From the NCBI RefSeq assembly GCF_032854445.1, contig NC_088295.1, forward strand, positions 48,347,385 through 48,411,384: DNA of 64,000 nt, given 5' to 3'. Position numbers and translations under genes: made by a program. The stretch comes from Liolophura sinensis (Eukaryota > Mollusca > Polyplacophora > Chitonida > Chitonidae). Shown one piece after another: positions 46,498 through 57,200 of the stretch (its first letter is position 1; every line of letters starts with the position of its first letter). The notes under the pieces were generated by a model, which worked only from the letters and a program-made list of their open reading frames with translations, made no database searches and had not been told where the DNA came from.

Positions 46498-49400
46498 CTG
46501 TGAAAACAAAGACAAGGAAGCGTTAGTAAAAGGGCAATCAGTCAATCACGATTCTCTGGAAACAATGCAAACTTAGTCATCTGCTACATTACACAAAAAA
46601 GAGATGGAATATCTTTGTCCGAAGATTTCCGAAGACGTGGGAGTTAGATGTAACGATTACCAAAGAGGGGTATTGTAGACCACCTTTCAAAACGAAAGGT
46701 TTGGCTCTAGAGTGTCGATAGTTTCAAGCTTACAATCCTGCTCCAAGATATGTCAAAACACATCATTCTCTGCTGTTAGCGTATAAGCCACCTTCTGGCT
46801 TTGCGAGCATAACTATACAGAAAAGAACCCTTTTATAACTTTTACGTTCAAACACTAAGTGTGCTAAGACAATTAATATCACTGGCTTCCACAGTGTCTC
46901 CATTCGTGACCTCTGTGCCTGTAGCTTCGTGTCAGATCGAGGTTTTTGTCGTATTTGTAGGCCACAAAATCACAAAAAATTTACTTGAGCATGATCGTCT
47001 ATAAAACAAGAGAAACCTACGATAATATGAAAAATAACGTCCATTTCATTGGATAAGCTGCATGTGCTGTCTGGTCCTATCCTGACCAATTAATTGCAGG
47101 TTGGCGCTATTCAAATGTCAACTTACTGAATAAATGGTGTGACTCTTCACCGGCATCTTATGTACATAGAGAAATAATGATGGTCGCTGCGACGAATGTA
47201 GAACACGAATGTGGTGGAGTTAAATCAATTTTAGGGTGCATTTTCTCATTTTCTCCAGGTACATGTGACTCTTCACCGGCATCTTATGTACACAGAGAAA
47301 TAATGATGGTCGCTTCGACGAATGTAGTACACGAATGTGGTGGAGTTAAATCAATTTTAGGATGCTTTTTCTCATTTTCTTCAGGTAACCAAGGTATTCA
47401 TTGCCTTTTAGACCTTATTCATTTTACATAAACAGCTGCTGTCTGTTTCTTTTAGAGAGTCGCCTATATTCAGCTGTCTGTAAAATCAGCCACACTTGCT
47501 ACCAGAATCGCCTTTTAGTCAGTGGCACTTAACAACACAAGCTCTACACATTGATATGTTTCAAGTTCACATTATTGCATGGAAAATGAAGTTTGAACAC
47601 GTTTTCTAATTCACAATGTTGAAGCCCATAAGCCCCGTTTCGACAGCAAGAACCCTTTGCCTTATCTATATATAGGCGACTCTAAAAGAAATAGACAATA
47701 GAACAGTTTATCTGAGGTAAACTGACAAGAGACCATATTTAACCCATTGTCTGTGACCATTTTTGAACCATCACACAGTCTTCGCTGCTGAGCTATTATA
47801 AACTCTCTTCATTCTAGTCCTGTATATTCATCCCGGTCTGATCATAGCTTAATATTATATCTAATTGGTATTTAACGCCCTATTAAATATCTTTTTACCT
47901 TATATGACGACTATCTGGTTTATGTGTGAAAGAATCAGACGTGCCTGAAATTGTTATACAGGACACAAATTTTTTATACAGGACTTAACTTCTCTTCATT
48001 GCTCTGTTTTGCTAAAAAGCACGTCCCTACAAGTCAACTGCTTTCGTATACCCCGTTCACATGGGCAAAGTTAAGCTGGTTTAACTTGCGAAAGTGGCTT
48101 TGAGCCAGTTTGACGTCGACCATGTGAACGCAAAGTGGAGCATTTAATCCGGTTTATTGCCCCCGCCAGCGAAGTGGCTCGAAGCCAGTTTCAGGGCTTG
48201 AGCCGGTTTATCTTTGCCGTGTGAACGGTAACCGGATTAAATGCATTTTTGACGCGCATGCGGACATAGCATGGTTGACAAGGTCGACAATCAAAGATGG
48301 ACAGTTGAGAGATAAATTGGGGCGGCGAAGAAACGATGGCACTAATCGCTGTTTGGGGCGATAACATCATACAATAACAAATGAATATTTCTGTAAGAAA
48401 CAAGAAGGTGTGGCACAAGATGCAAGTCGGTGAAGCTACGTATAAACCGGGCATGACCCTGCAATTACTAAACCGGCTTAAATGTGACGGTATGAACGGG
48501 CAAATCGCTGAACTGGCTTCAAACCGGCTTGGCCTCATGGGCGTGTGAACGCACGCATGTTTACAACCGGCTCAGCCGGCTAAGAGTTTATCCCGATTAA
48601 ATTTTGTCCGTCTGAACAGGGTAATAGACAGCCCCAAGCCGTTTATTTCACCTCTCGAATACAGCACCCGTTTTCTGTAGGACCATGTAGGATACTTGTA
48701 ACTTGTAGAATCAAGAAAGTGACAAATGTATGTACTAACGTTTACGCAATTATACCACATTGTTTTTATTTCCTCTCATAGAATCAAACTGTGAAGACAT
48801 ACTGCCGTGAGATCATACAGCTCATAACCGGGCTTAGAGTAAAGTGGATGACAGTTTAGGTGAATGACGTCAATATCCGCCATTTACCCAGCATGCCACT
48901 TGCTTTTGAACAAATATGATCTCACCCGAGAAACAAGTTAAAAGAAAGATAATACTATACATTTCTAACACTATCACTTAACAAAAATATCATACATACA
49001 ACAGCGATGATAACACGTAAAATAGTCAGCCCTTAAACATCGATGATAATACCTAGTACTGTCAACCATATAACAGTGATGATAACACTTAATATAGTCA
49101 GCCATTAAACATCGATGATAATACTTAGCCCTGTCAACCATACAAAATGGATGATACTGCATGATAATATCTTCAACCGTATGACAACAATGATAACACA
49201 TAATAGCTTAATAATAATAATAATAATATGTCAACCATATAACAGCGATGTTAATACCTAATACTGTCAACCATACAACAAGGGTGATAACACTTAATAC
49301 TTTCAACTGTATAACATCGACGATAAGACTTTGTGCTGTCAACCATATAACAGCGATGTTAATACCTAATACTGTCAAGCATATAATAAGGGTGATGACA

Positions 49401-50084
49401 CTTAATACTTTCAACTTTATAACATCGATGATAATACTTAACAATGTCAACTCCATAATATTGACGATAATACTTAATACTGTCAACTCTACAACATCGA
49501 CAATAATACTTAATACTGTCAACTCTATAACATCGATGGTAACACTTAATACTGTCAACTCTATAACATCGAAAATAATACTTAATACTGTCAACTCTAT
49601 AACATCGATGATAATACTATCAGCTACATACTCACCATATCGCACCGATGATTATAAGGCACTTTTTGCGAGTGTGGTGAGTCCGGTAATGAAGACTCCA
49701 TGTCACAGACCAGAAGCGGTCCAGAGAGATAGCGATGAGGGTGAACACGGACGCGAACGTCATGCCGTAGTCACAGAAGATCCAGATGGCACACATGATT
49801 TCCCCGAACGGCCAGTACCCCAGGGTGACGTCCAGGGTGTAAAACGACATGGCAGTCACCGCCACAGCGATGTCTGTCACCGCGAGGTTGATGATGTAAT
49901 AGCTGAACAGGGTTTGTAGCCGCTTCTCTGCCTTGATGGCCATCAGCACCAGGACGTTGCCGACGATGGTAACAATAACGATGATGTAAAAGACGACGCA
50001 GATGATGATTTTGTCGGCTGGTAAGCCCTGCTGTTCTGTCACATCTCCCGTAACGTTAGTATTATTCGCTGTCTGATTCTCCAT
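45837..50084 (-). CDS. class A GPCR, aminergic (muscarinic/histamine-like) type
   Basis: Two exons on the minus strand, 50084-49636 and 46497-45837, join through Trp 4.50 (phase 2) into a 369-residue receptor. The ATG sits in a strong Kozak context (G at -3 and +4). The short N-terminus has three N-glycosylation sequons. Landmarks: GNVLVL (TM1), NLAVTD (TM2), C3.25, D3.32-Y3.33 in FCDYGM, DRFW for DRY (TM3), WLFMLVLWLPP (TM4), CIW in ECL2, CWLPF (TM6), NSTLNPFLY (TM7). D3.32 and W7.40/Y7.43 are hallmarks of amine-binding receptors, and Asp-Tyr in TM3 is typical of muscarinic and histamine receptors. F6.51-H6.52 differs from both, so the ligand is left open. The third intracellular loop is about 75 residues. 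Expected at the plasma membrane with G-protein coupling. Confidence 0.9.
47138..47389. repeat. 126-bp tandem duplication (2 copies)
   Basis: GACTCTTCACCGGCATCTTA ... GTGGTGGAGTTAAATCAATT ... TTCTCATTTTCT is repeated with a 126-bp offset and about 10 differences. As 126 is a multiple of three, an 84-codon frame spans both copies, but it has no gene-like features. Confidence 0.9.
47710..47830 (+). repeat. dispersed repeat family C
   Basis: CTGAGGTAAACTGACAAGAG, TGTCTGTGACCATTTTTGAA, ACACAGTCTTCGCTGCT; a diverged copy. Confidence 0.5.
48051..48621 (+). mobile_element. non-autonomous DNA transposon with broken Myb/SANT-like ORF
   Basis: 571 bp bounded by inverted ends CCCCGTTCACATGGGCAAAG and (complement of the right end) CCCTGTTCAGACGGACAAAA, with TA on both flanks. 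Many AACCGGCTTAA/AGCCGGTTTA motifs crowd both sub-terminal parts, as expected for transposase-binding sites. Near the middle, ATG 48271 opens VDNQRWTVER then a stop; two bases out of frame, NWGGEETMALIAVWGDNIIQ, a stop, then MNISVRNKKVWHKM resembles a Myb/SANT-like (trihelix) domain of the kind carried by PIF/Harbinger elements. At least one frameshift and stops break it. Confidence 0.65.
48990..49629. repeat. 36-bp minisatellite, about 17 units
   Basis: Units of the type ACATCGATGATAATACTTAA plus TACTGTCAACTCTATA, most regular at 49390-49620 and more diverged towards 48990. It produces long spurious frames on both strands (NTVNSITS repeats). The array ends 6 bp before the GPCR exon-1 boundary. 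Confidence 0.92.
49636..50084 (-). CDS. GPCR exon 1 (N-terminus to start of TM4)
   Basis: 449 nt from ATG to the donor GTGAGT, ending TG of the Trp 4.50 codon. Residues 1-150: an N-glycosylatable N-terminus, TM1, TM2, TM3 with D3.32, the DRFWSV motif and a basic ICL2 (HYRTHHTRKK). Read-through past the donor meets a TGA at once. Confidence 0.92.
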
Positions 50085-50458
50085 GACACCTGTACTATAT
50101 ACATGTATACCTGATTAACGGAAGCTTTACGTCTTGCTCAATACATGCACTACGGACAGTGATCCTGCTATCTGCATGATGTATGCGAGTCATCAGCCTA
50201 TCATGACTGAGAAATGGTCAATTTTACCCATAAAACCTCGCTCACGTATCTCCACTATTCTCATACCAATCGTGAACCCCGGTGCATGACAATACTTACT
50301 TTACTATTGATAATCGATAGTTGGCTCAACATATTTAAACTGGCTTTAACCATAGTAATGTCTGTGGATTAGGAGTAGTTAAACATTACATTTTGGACAA
50401 GAAATGATTAGGGTTTTTTTCAATTTACTGCTCAATTTGGTGTAATTTTGCTCGGATT

Positions 50459-50489
<31 letters not shown>

Positions 50490-50798
50490 GTGTTTGCTGT
50501 TTGAATTTTGTATGCGCCTTGCTCAGGACTGTTTCCTTAATACGACTACGCAGGTTTATGACCATAAGAAACCATTTTCGGGATGTGACGATCTGTCGGT
50601 GTACTGTTGGTATTAATGATATTATAGTTGGAGAAGATGTGATGTAAAACGGCATTTTAGATCTGATTAAATTCTATGTCACTGTCACTAGATCTTCATA
50701 TCCTCCACAAATGTAGTGTTATTCACTTCTGTCTTGCACTTGCAAAAATACAGGATGCATGATCAACAGCCCGTAAATCATGAATTTGCAAAAATTAT
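50085..50798. other. upstream of the GPCR; (TG)n microsatellite
   Basis: Presumed promoter/5' UTR side of the GPCR. No TATA box or other motif can be defended. A TG dinucleotide repeat runs 50459-50493. Confidence 0.4.
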
Positions 50799-51020
50799 GT
50801 GTTTATTTATTTATTTGATGTTTTACGCCATACTTGAGAATAATTCGCCTATACGACGGCGGCCAACGTTATGGCGGAAGGAAACTGGGCAGAGCGTCAG
50901 GTTACTGAAGACCTGACCACGTACGGCCTGAAAGGAAGCCAGCATGATCTGGACGTGAACTCACAGCGATCGCATGGCTGAGAGGCTCCTGGGACATTGC
51001 GCCGCGCTGGCGTGCTATTG
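50799..51020 (-). mobile_element. near full-length MetaSINE-like SINE
   Basis: (TTTA)n tail, GATGTTTTACGCCATACTTG, TATACGACGGCGGCCAACGT, GACGTGAACTCACAGCGATC, CGCTGGCGTGC; the central part is shortened. Confidence 0.75.
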
Positions 51021-51123
51021 GAAAAATTAGACTAATGAATAAATCTCGAATATACAGCGAGAAATTCGGTTACAGTGCATATTTTGCCTCAGTCCATTTG
51101 TTTGAGTGATGGGATTATTGATT

Positions 51124-51231
51124 ATTATACCTGTCGAATGAATGCGCTTATTTATACCTGTCGAATGAATGCGCTTATTTATACCTGTCGAATGAATGCG
51201 CTTATTATACCTGTCGAATGAATGCGCTTAA
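51124..51231. repeat. about 26-bp tandem repeat, four copies
   Basis: ATACCTGTCGAATGAATGCG plus CTTATT repeated four times almost without change, indicating recent expansion. Confidence 0.9.
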
Positions 51232-51239
51232 CCTTCCAC

Positions 51240-52890
51240 TAAGACATTGTGTTCAGTGCCTCTTCGGCTAACCGCGTGTGTAAACAGGTTCGGGAATCAA
51301 TGTCCATTCCACAGAATATATGTTGCCCTTGTCAGAACTAAACTTAAGTGTACACTTGTGCAACAGGCTGTAACAGTTTGCGCATGTATAATTGAATTGG
51401 TTCCAGCCAACTTCAGCGTTTAGAGAGCAATAGCAATTCATGCTTTCGAGACAAAACGTCAGGTTGAGATAAAATGCCTCCGCGGCATATTTGCTTTCAG
51501 ACTTGCCTTCAGTAAAATGTCAGGAGTTGTTGGTGATACATTGATCCACATAACTCATTGTTCAGTCTCTTCAACCTTTTACTCGCTACGTGCGTTATTG
51601 GCCTTAATAAGGCTTTAGCAAGTAATGGAGCATACCGCAAAAGTTGGCCGCCTTGGATCCTTCTATTCATACTCGGTTTAACACCCTCAAGGCAAGCCAT
51701 AGCTATAGTGATGCAAGAAAATTATCCTATTACAGGAAGTCCATGGCAACACATCAACTTAAAAACACCTCATCGAGGCATTATTGTTTTCAAGTATTTT
51801 TCATAAATTTAATGCAAGGATTTATTGAAAATCGAAGCCGCTGAACACATGGACGTTCCCAGGTGTTGCTAAGTGGTACGGGACGACAAGTGGCACTTTT
51901 TTGGCAAAAGGGTGTATTTTTTATTTCTGTCCTTCCACTTATCTATCGCATAGATATTGCTAATCATCTTAGGTTTGCCATAACTGTCAATTAATGTGTC
52001 AGTATCTCAACATTGTGTTTTCTTGGAGGATTCTCAAAATATCCATGTTCATGAACTGCGCATTGATTGTGGCTAAACCAGAATTAATATGAAAACACTT
52101 TAGTGGGAATAATCACTAGTCGGTTTATACAAATAGGTTGTTGAAAGCCGTAATATTGCACATGGCAGAATTCAGACAGTGTATAGTTTTCCCACTTAGC
52201 ATTAAGCCACGAAATTACATGAAATGTAGTGGAAAATGACGTTAACTGGTTATTGCCTCGTCATAGAAGCATGAGCCCGGAAGGTAAATTGTGTATTGGT
52301 CTACACTGCAACAGTAAAGTAAAACTAAGAACCTGACAACGTGATACCCACTGGTTGCTACAAAGCAGGGCTATATTTTATTTACGTGAACAGCGGTAAT
52401 AAAATCCAGAACTAATACGAACTGTGAGACCCTTTGTTCAATGGAAATTAATTCTGAACAAGTGCATAATCACGTATTTACAATTACGCTCTTCGTTAAT
52501 TCTATGACCTGTTTAGAAAATTTAAAAAATGTCCACACTATTGTTTTTTAACAACTTTTACCGCCATAAATATTTAAAGAGTTTGAACAATACAAGGGTT
52601 CTTTGGAATCACAAATGCAGCCGGGAGGAGCTCGGTGCAATGAGGCACATGCTGTGCTTGTAGAGATGTCTGTTCACTTTTACATCCGTTGACCACCACT
52701 TGCCTTCTGCCATATCTGCAGGTCACTAGTGGGTAAGTTCGTTAATATCTTAGCACAATTCTTCAGTATAGCTTTAATCAATACTCAGTCGATCAGGCAT
52801 TCTAGTAATATGTTCATCTGAAATTTCAGTTTTCTCAGAAGCGACTCTTCTGGTGAACAAACTCAATACAAGTAAACAACATTAATTAAC
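51240..52890. other. no gene seen
   Basis: Spacer without a recognisable repeat or exon on either strand. Frames at 51509-51844 overlap on both strands and have no motif. Confidence 0.4.
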
Positions 52891-52896
52891 GATTAC

Positions 52897-53042
52897 CGTA
52901 CGTGGGAAGGTCTTCCGGCAACCTGCGGATGGTCGTGGGCTTCCCCCGTGCTCTGCCCGGTTTCCTCCCACCATAATGTTGGCCGCCGTCGTATAAGTGA
53001 AATATTCTTGAGTACAGCGTAAAACACCAATCAAATAAAAAA
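52897..53042 (+). mobile_element. MetaSINE-like SINE, head-truncated, close to consensus
   Basis: GTACGTGGGAAGGTCTTCCG, ATAATGTTGGCCGCCGTCGT, GAGTACAGCGTAAAACACCA, AATCAAATAAAAAAA. Confidence 0.8.
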
Positions 53043-53719
53043 AATTAAATTAGGGATTAAGACGAGTATTTATGAAAGAAGTGTGCTTATAGAACCGGCA
53101 TCAAGAAGCACGTCTCCAAAAAATAAACATTACTTTCATTTTCATTTATTCACCAAAATATGCGCAATGTCTTTACAACACAGATTATTAATATTGACAG
53201 AGACAACAGACTATAAGGGTCTGTTCTGCCCCATAACGGGTCAATAGAAAAGATACATATATTACGTGTAATGGTGATAACATTTTGATATCCAGTTTAA
53301 TTCCTGAATATTAGTCTAGGTTGTGCATAGCAAATTATAAACCCTTATCTGTAGAATGATAAAGTGGGTCATTTCAAACCTACTAGGAGAGAATGGGGTG
53401 AAGTATCTTCGTTTAATTTAAACAGAGTTAAGTTGTCCTCTTAAAACCAAGCTGATATAGTCGCAAGTATGCAGGACATTAAATACTTATGATGAAATTT
53501 GGATTCTTCTGAAGCTTTGTAGTATCTTACACAAAAATGTCTGAATCTGGCTAATGCGAGGAACCAATTTTAACTACAAACAAATAAAAAATGTGCTTAT
53601 ATTAATCATTTATGGGGTCCGGGGTTCAAACTGTAAAAGTAAGTTTCTTTTAAATATATATATATTACTTAGATAAGGCACTCATAATTTAATAGTATAT
53701 TTATTGGTGTGTGAAAGAA

Positions 53720-53725
53720 TTTATT
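53720..53725 (-). promoter_or_regulatory. possible polyadenylation signal of the CUB-LDLa gene
   Basis: TTTATT on the plus strand reads AATAAA on the minus strand, about 200 nt after the stop codon. Confidence 0.35.
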
Positions 53726-53925
53726 TTATGTCATGTTTAAAAGCTGGTTTGATCAAACTGACACATGCATAAAGCTTACGTTTTTACTGACTGCGTGGTT
53801 GCACGTCCATCTAGCTGGTGTTGGATTTTGCATTTTCGTTGAGTATGCCAATTTCCGACATACCATCACTGTCCACTTTGAATTTTAACAATATAAGTCA
53901 AAAGCGACCATAAAAACGAGTTTTT

Positions 53926-54224
53926 CTATGTCACCATAGTATTGGCACGACTCGACCACCCAAGTGTGGAGTTAGCCCGGCTTCCCCACCCCACAGTGGA
54001 ATTGGCCCTGCTGCCCCATCCCATAGTGGAATGCGTCCTGTGGATCACTGAGTTGCTGAGAGAGGAGGCAGTCCGACTGGTGCGTCGACTCTGGGAAATT
54101 TTCTCGTTGATCTTCTTGAAGAACATGTTGTGGTGCTTCCGGTCTAGAACAGTTACTATGCAGAATAGAATCAGGAACATAACCAGACCGGTAGCAATTC
54201 CTATTCCCACCATTCCACCTCGAT
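53926..54224 (-). CDS. CUB-LDLa gene exon 5: TM and repeat-bearing tail
   Basis: 299 nt, acceptor TTTTCTTACAG, stop TAG. Encodes RGGMVGIGIATGLVMFLILF then CIVTVL (TM), a basic stretch (DRKHHNMFFKKINEKI), SRRTSRTASSLSNS, then three 10-residue repeats STMGWGSRAN, STVGWGSRAN and STLGWSSRAN, ending TMVT. The C-terminal TMVT resembles a class I PDZ ligand (S/T-x-hydrophobic) only if the last residue is disregarded, so PDZ binding is not claimed. Confidence 0.88.
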
Positions 54225-57200
54225 CTGTAAGAAAATGGTTACAGTATAAATAAAGACATACAGCATAGAATGTTAAACCAGGAGATATAGTTCATGTAAT
54301 GCGACATTTAATTCAAAATGGTAGCACTAACAGTGTGAATACGTGTCGGTCCGATAGCCTGCAAATCTCGCTCTAAAGCGTGGTTTCGCCTTACATGACT
54401 GATACGCCAAAAGCAGCGCAAATGGCCACACTCGAAACACATTTTGAAATCTGTTTTATTCTTCGGAGTCGGTTAATGATGCAATAACTCCGGTGAGTCA
54501 CCTTCTCGACATTGCAGCTCTTCACATTTTCTACTGTCATAAGACATTAAGTGATGTAATCTGTGAAAAAAATTGCATTCACTTCAAAGAAAATAAGCAG
54601 TCAGATTTGCATCAAAATACATTAATAAACTTTTTACACAATTAATAGTAGTAATATAGAGCAAAGGAGAGCACGGAGGGTAAACCCAGTGCAGCTAAGA
54701 CTGCACGATAGTTGCCAAACTTCTGCAACCCCATTTGACAGCATCCACACTGTCGTCGCTGCTCTGGCTTTACTCTCCTTGCTGCAGCATATTGGCGATT
54801 ATGAATTGTGCTTAGACCTCACCTAGGCCCGTACCCCCACAGCCGATCTCGTCACAACCTGCTGAGCAGCCACAATCATTGTCCCCGTCACACCGGTATG
54901 ACATTGGTACACACTCCCTGTTAGCGCACAAATACTCGAACCACTTACAACCTGCCGAATAAGAAGTATAGATCCGAGGTTCAATCCCGAATCGAGTCAT
55001 ACCTAAAATTTCAAGATCGGTTATATTGGCACTGCTTCGGTTAAAAGGTGCTCAGCATGAGAAGAATACTAGTAGGCAAGGTACAGCTTGGACCGGTGTC
55101 AGTATCAAGTGGCTGAGCGGGGCGTCGTGTCTGGTGTCTTCGGCATGGCGTTTCGGTGAGTCAGCATTGGACCCAGGCTGCTGTAAGGCACCTTCGTGAT
55201 ATAACCAAACTACTGTTGAAAGCGACGTTGTAACCAAACCAAACAAACGAAGTTCTTAATAAGGACTACAGTAGAGAAACAGGCCAAAAAGTGAACTAAC
55301 CCAGGGATAAACTTACATGTATATATGTCGTAGCTGTTACTGTGTCTCTAACATCTTTGGTGAGGTCGGAATTAGACTTAATATAAGTAAAGACGTTGGC
55401 CTGAAAACCTGAAGATGATATAAAAATATATCATATGGGCGAACTTTAAAGGTTATTTAAAGACAAAGAATACACTAACTTGAAGTATATGTCAGGTGAA
55501 AAATCATTAAGCACTGGGCATAAAAATAGTTCGATTTAATTTTTTAGAATTTTTTCACCCTATATTAAAATGCATTTGATAGTTTGAATTCTAGGATGGC
55601 CTTTTCAGAAAATATTGAGTTTTTGCCACTTAACCCGCAGACTGCCACGTTTCATCAGTTAAAGTGCATATGCATATAGATTTAAAAATACATTCACCGA
55701 ATTGACCTTGAAACGAGCTATTTCAAGCCTAAAGATATAAATATGACGTCCCCGATACCATCTGGTTCAGTACAGACCACAGTAAAATCGGATGATTTAA
55801 AACTAGGTTACTCGGGTGGAAAAATTCTAAAATGATAAATCGAACTATTTTGTGGACATCGTTTAATGGTATTTCATCTGATATGTACTTCATTATACCC
55901 AAGCCTCGACAACTGCTTTGTCGGATACACTTCCATACTTCTCAGAGTATGAGCGCCATCTACATCACTGGCGAGAAACTGCATGCATACGTTACTATCG
56001 AACAAGATAACCGTCGTGGAGCGGATAAACAGGAGCGGATAAACAAATCTAACGGGAGACTTACTGGTGATTGGTGATCTTACTCCACTGATGTCCGTAC
56101 CTGTAATTAACAACATGAATCAGTTTCATTACCAGGTGAAATTATATATCTTTGTCTTACGACAAGTGTTCCATGCAAAGCACATATCCCGATAATGTCC
56201 CGAAAATCCATTTTCATTACTTTTCTTTTAGTTATTACAAAAATGTAACATTTCTACGTTATCTCACGCGCATTAAATTACCCAATACAAAAATACAGTG
56301 CAGTAAAGTACGGGGAAATGTAAAAGCGATAAGCCTACTCGTGCAGAAATAACTGAACTAATCATAAGGTAAAATGTCGGATGTTCAGAGTTCAAATCCT
56401 TAAACGGAATCCTCACAATCCTTTTGCAATGATTCAGTATTTCAAATGAGCCTCTCTTTTTAAAGTGTTTATATAAATACAGCTCTGGAGTTTAAATTTT
56501 TCCGTGGATAGTCCAGGTTTGCTTACAGAATACACGAAAAGGTATAAAAAAAAATATAATAAGAAAATTATGGTTTTATGGAAATGAAGGTATGACCAAG
56601 AAATTGAAAATGTGAATTTTTGAAGCATATATTACATCTGCTTATAACCCCTTTACTGTAAGCATATTTTCCGTCAGTGGTGGGAAATATTCGGAAATGA
56701 CGTCATCGATGCATGTACTGGGAACGCCAGTCTTAGCTTAGCGTTCCCTATTCGAGCTCTCCCCACCACCATTAAAGTTGACGTCACCACAGCAGTATTC
56801 TTAATTTCTGGACTGATCGCTGGGGAAAATTTTAGCTTTTACGCCCAAAGAAGAAATCTGAGAACCATGTTTGTACTTTTATATGTTAGGTCACATCATA
56901 TGTTTCGTCTTAAGAAATATATACCAAACGTTTCCTGTATTCTTTAAGTAATACTGTATTACTGTATAAGTAATACTAAGCACTGCAGCACAAGGATCAT
57001 GTGGAAGGCTTTCATTCATTACAGCAACCCAGTTTTATAATAATGTCTTTTGCACTTCGTAATATAAGTCGCCCGAAAGCCAGAGAAGGTGTTGCTGACT
57101 TACTTGCAGCCAGTGTAGTATAAATGTCCCAAAAGGCAAAGGGGGTGCTGTTAACTTACATGCTGTCAATGTAGTATAGGTGGCCCAAAAGCCAGAGGGG

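Larger units (their letters stand above)
46498..49635 (-). other. GPCR intron, repeat-rich
   Basis: A 3.1-kb intron with donor GTGAGT and acceptor TTTTCACAG. It contains a 126-bp tandem duplication (47138), a family C copy (47710), a TIR element with a broken Myb-like frame (48051) and a 36-bp minisatellite abutting the donor (48990-49629). No coding exon. Confidence 0.8.

Noticed and set aside
46239-46545. Frames opposite to or shifted from GPCR exon 2
   Set aside because: Shadows of the GPCR coding sequence; no motif of their own.
48990-49629. CRISPR-like array
   Set aside because: Units are contiguous without unique spacers, and the window is eukaryotic; it is a minisatellite.
49208-49919. 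Long frames of 145 and 223 codons with NTVNSITS-type repeats on both strands
   Set aside because: They are translations of the 36-bp minisatellite; 36 is a multiple of three, so any frame free of stops stays open. The plus-strand frame then runs antisense through GPCR exon 1.
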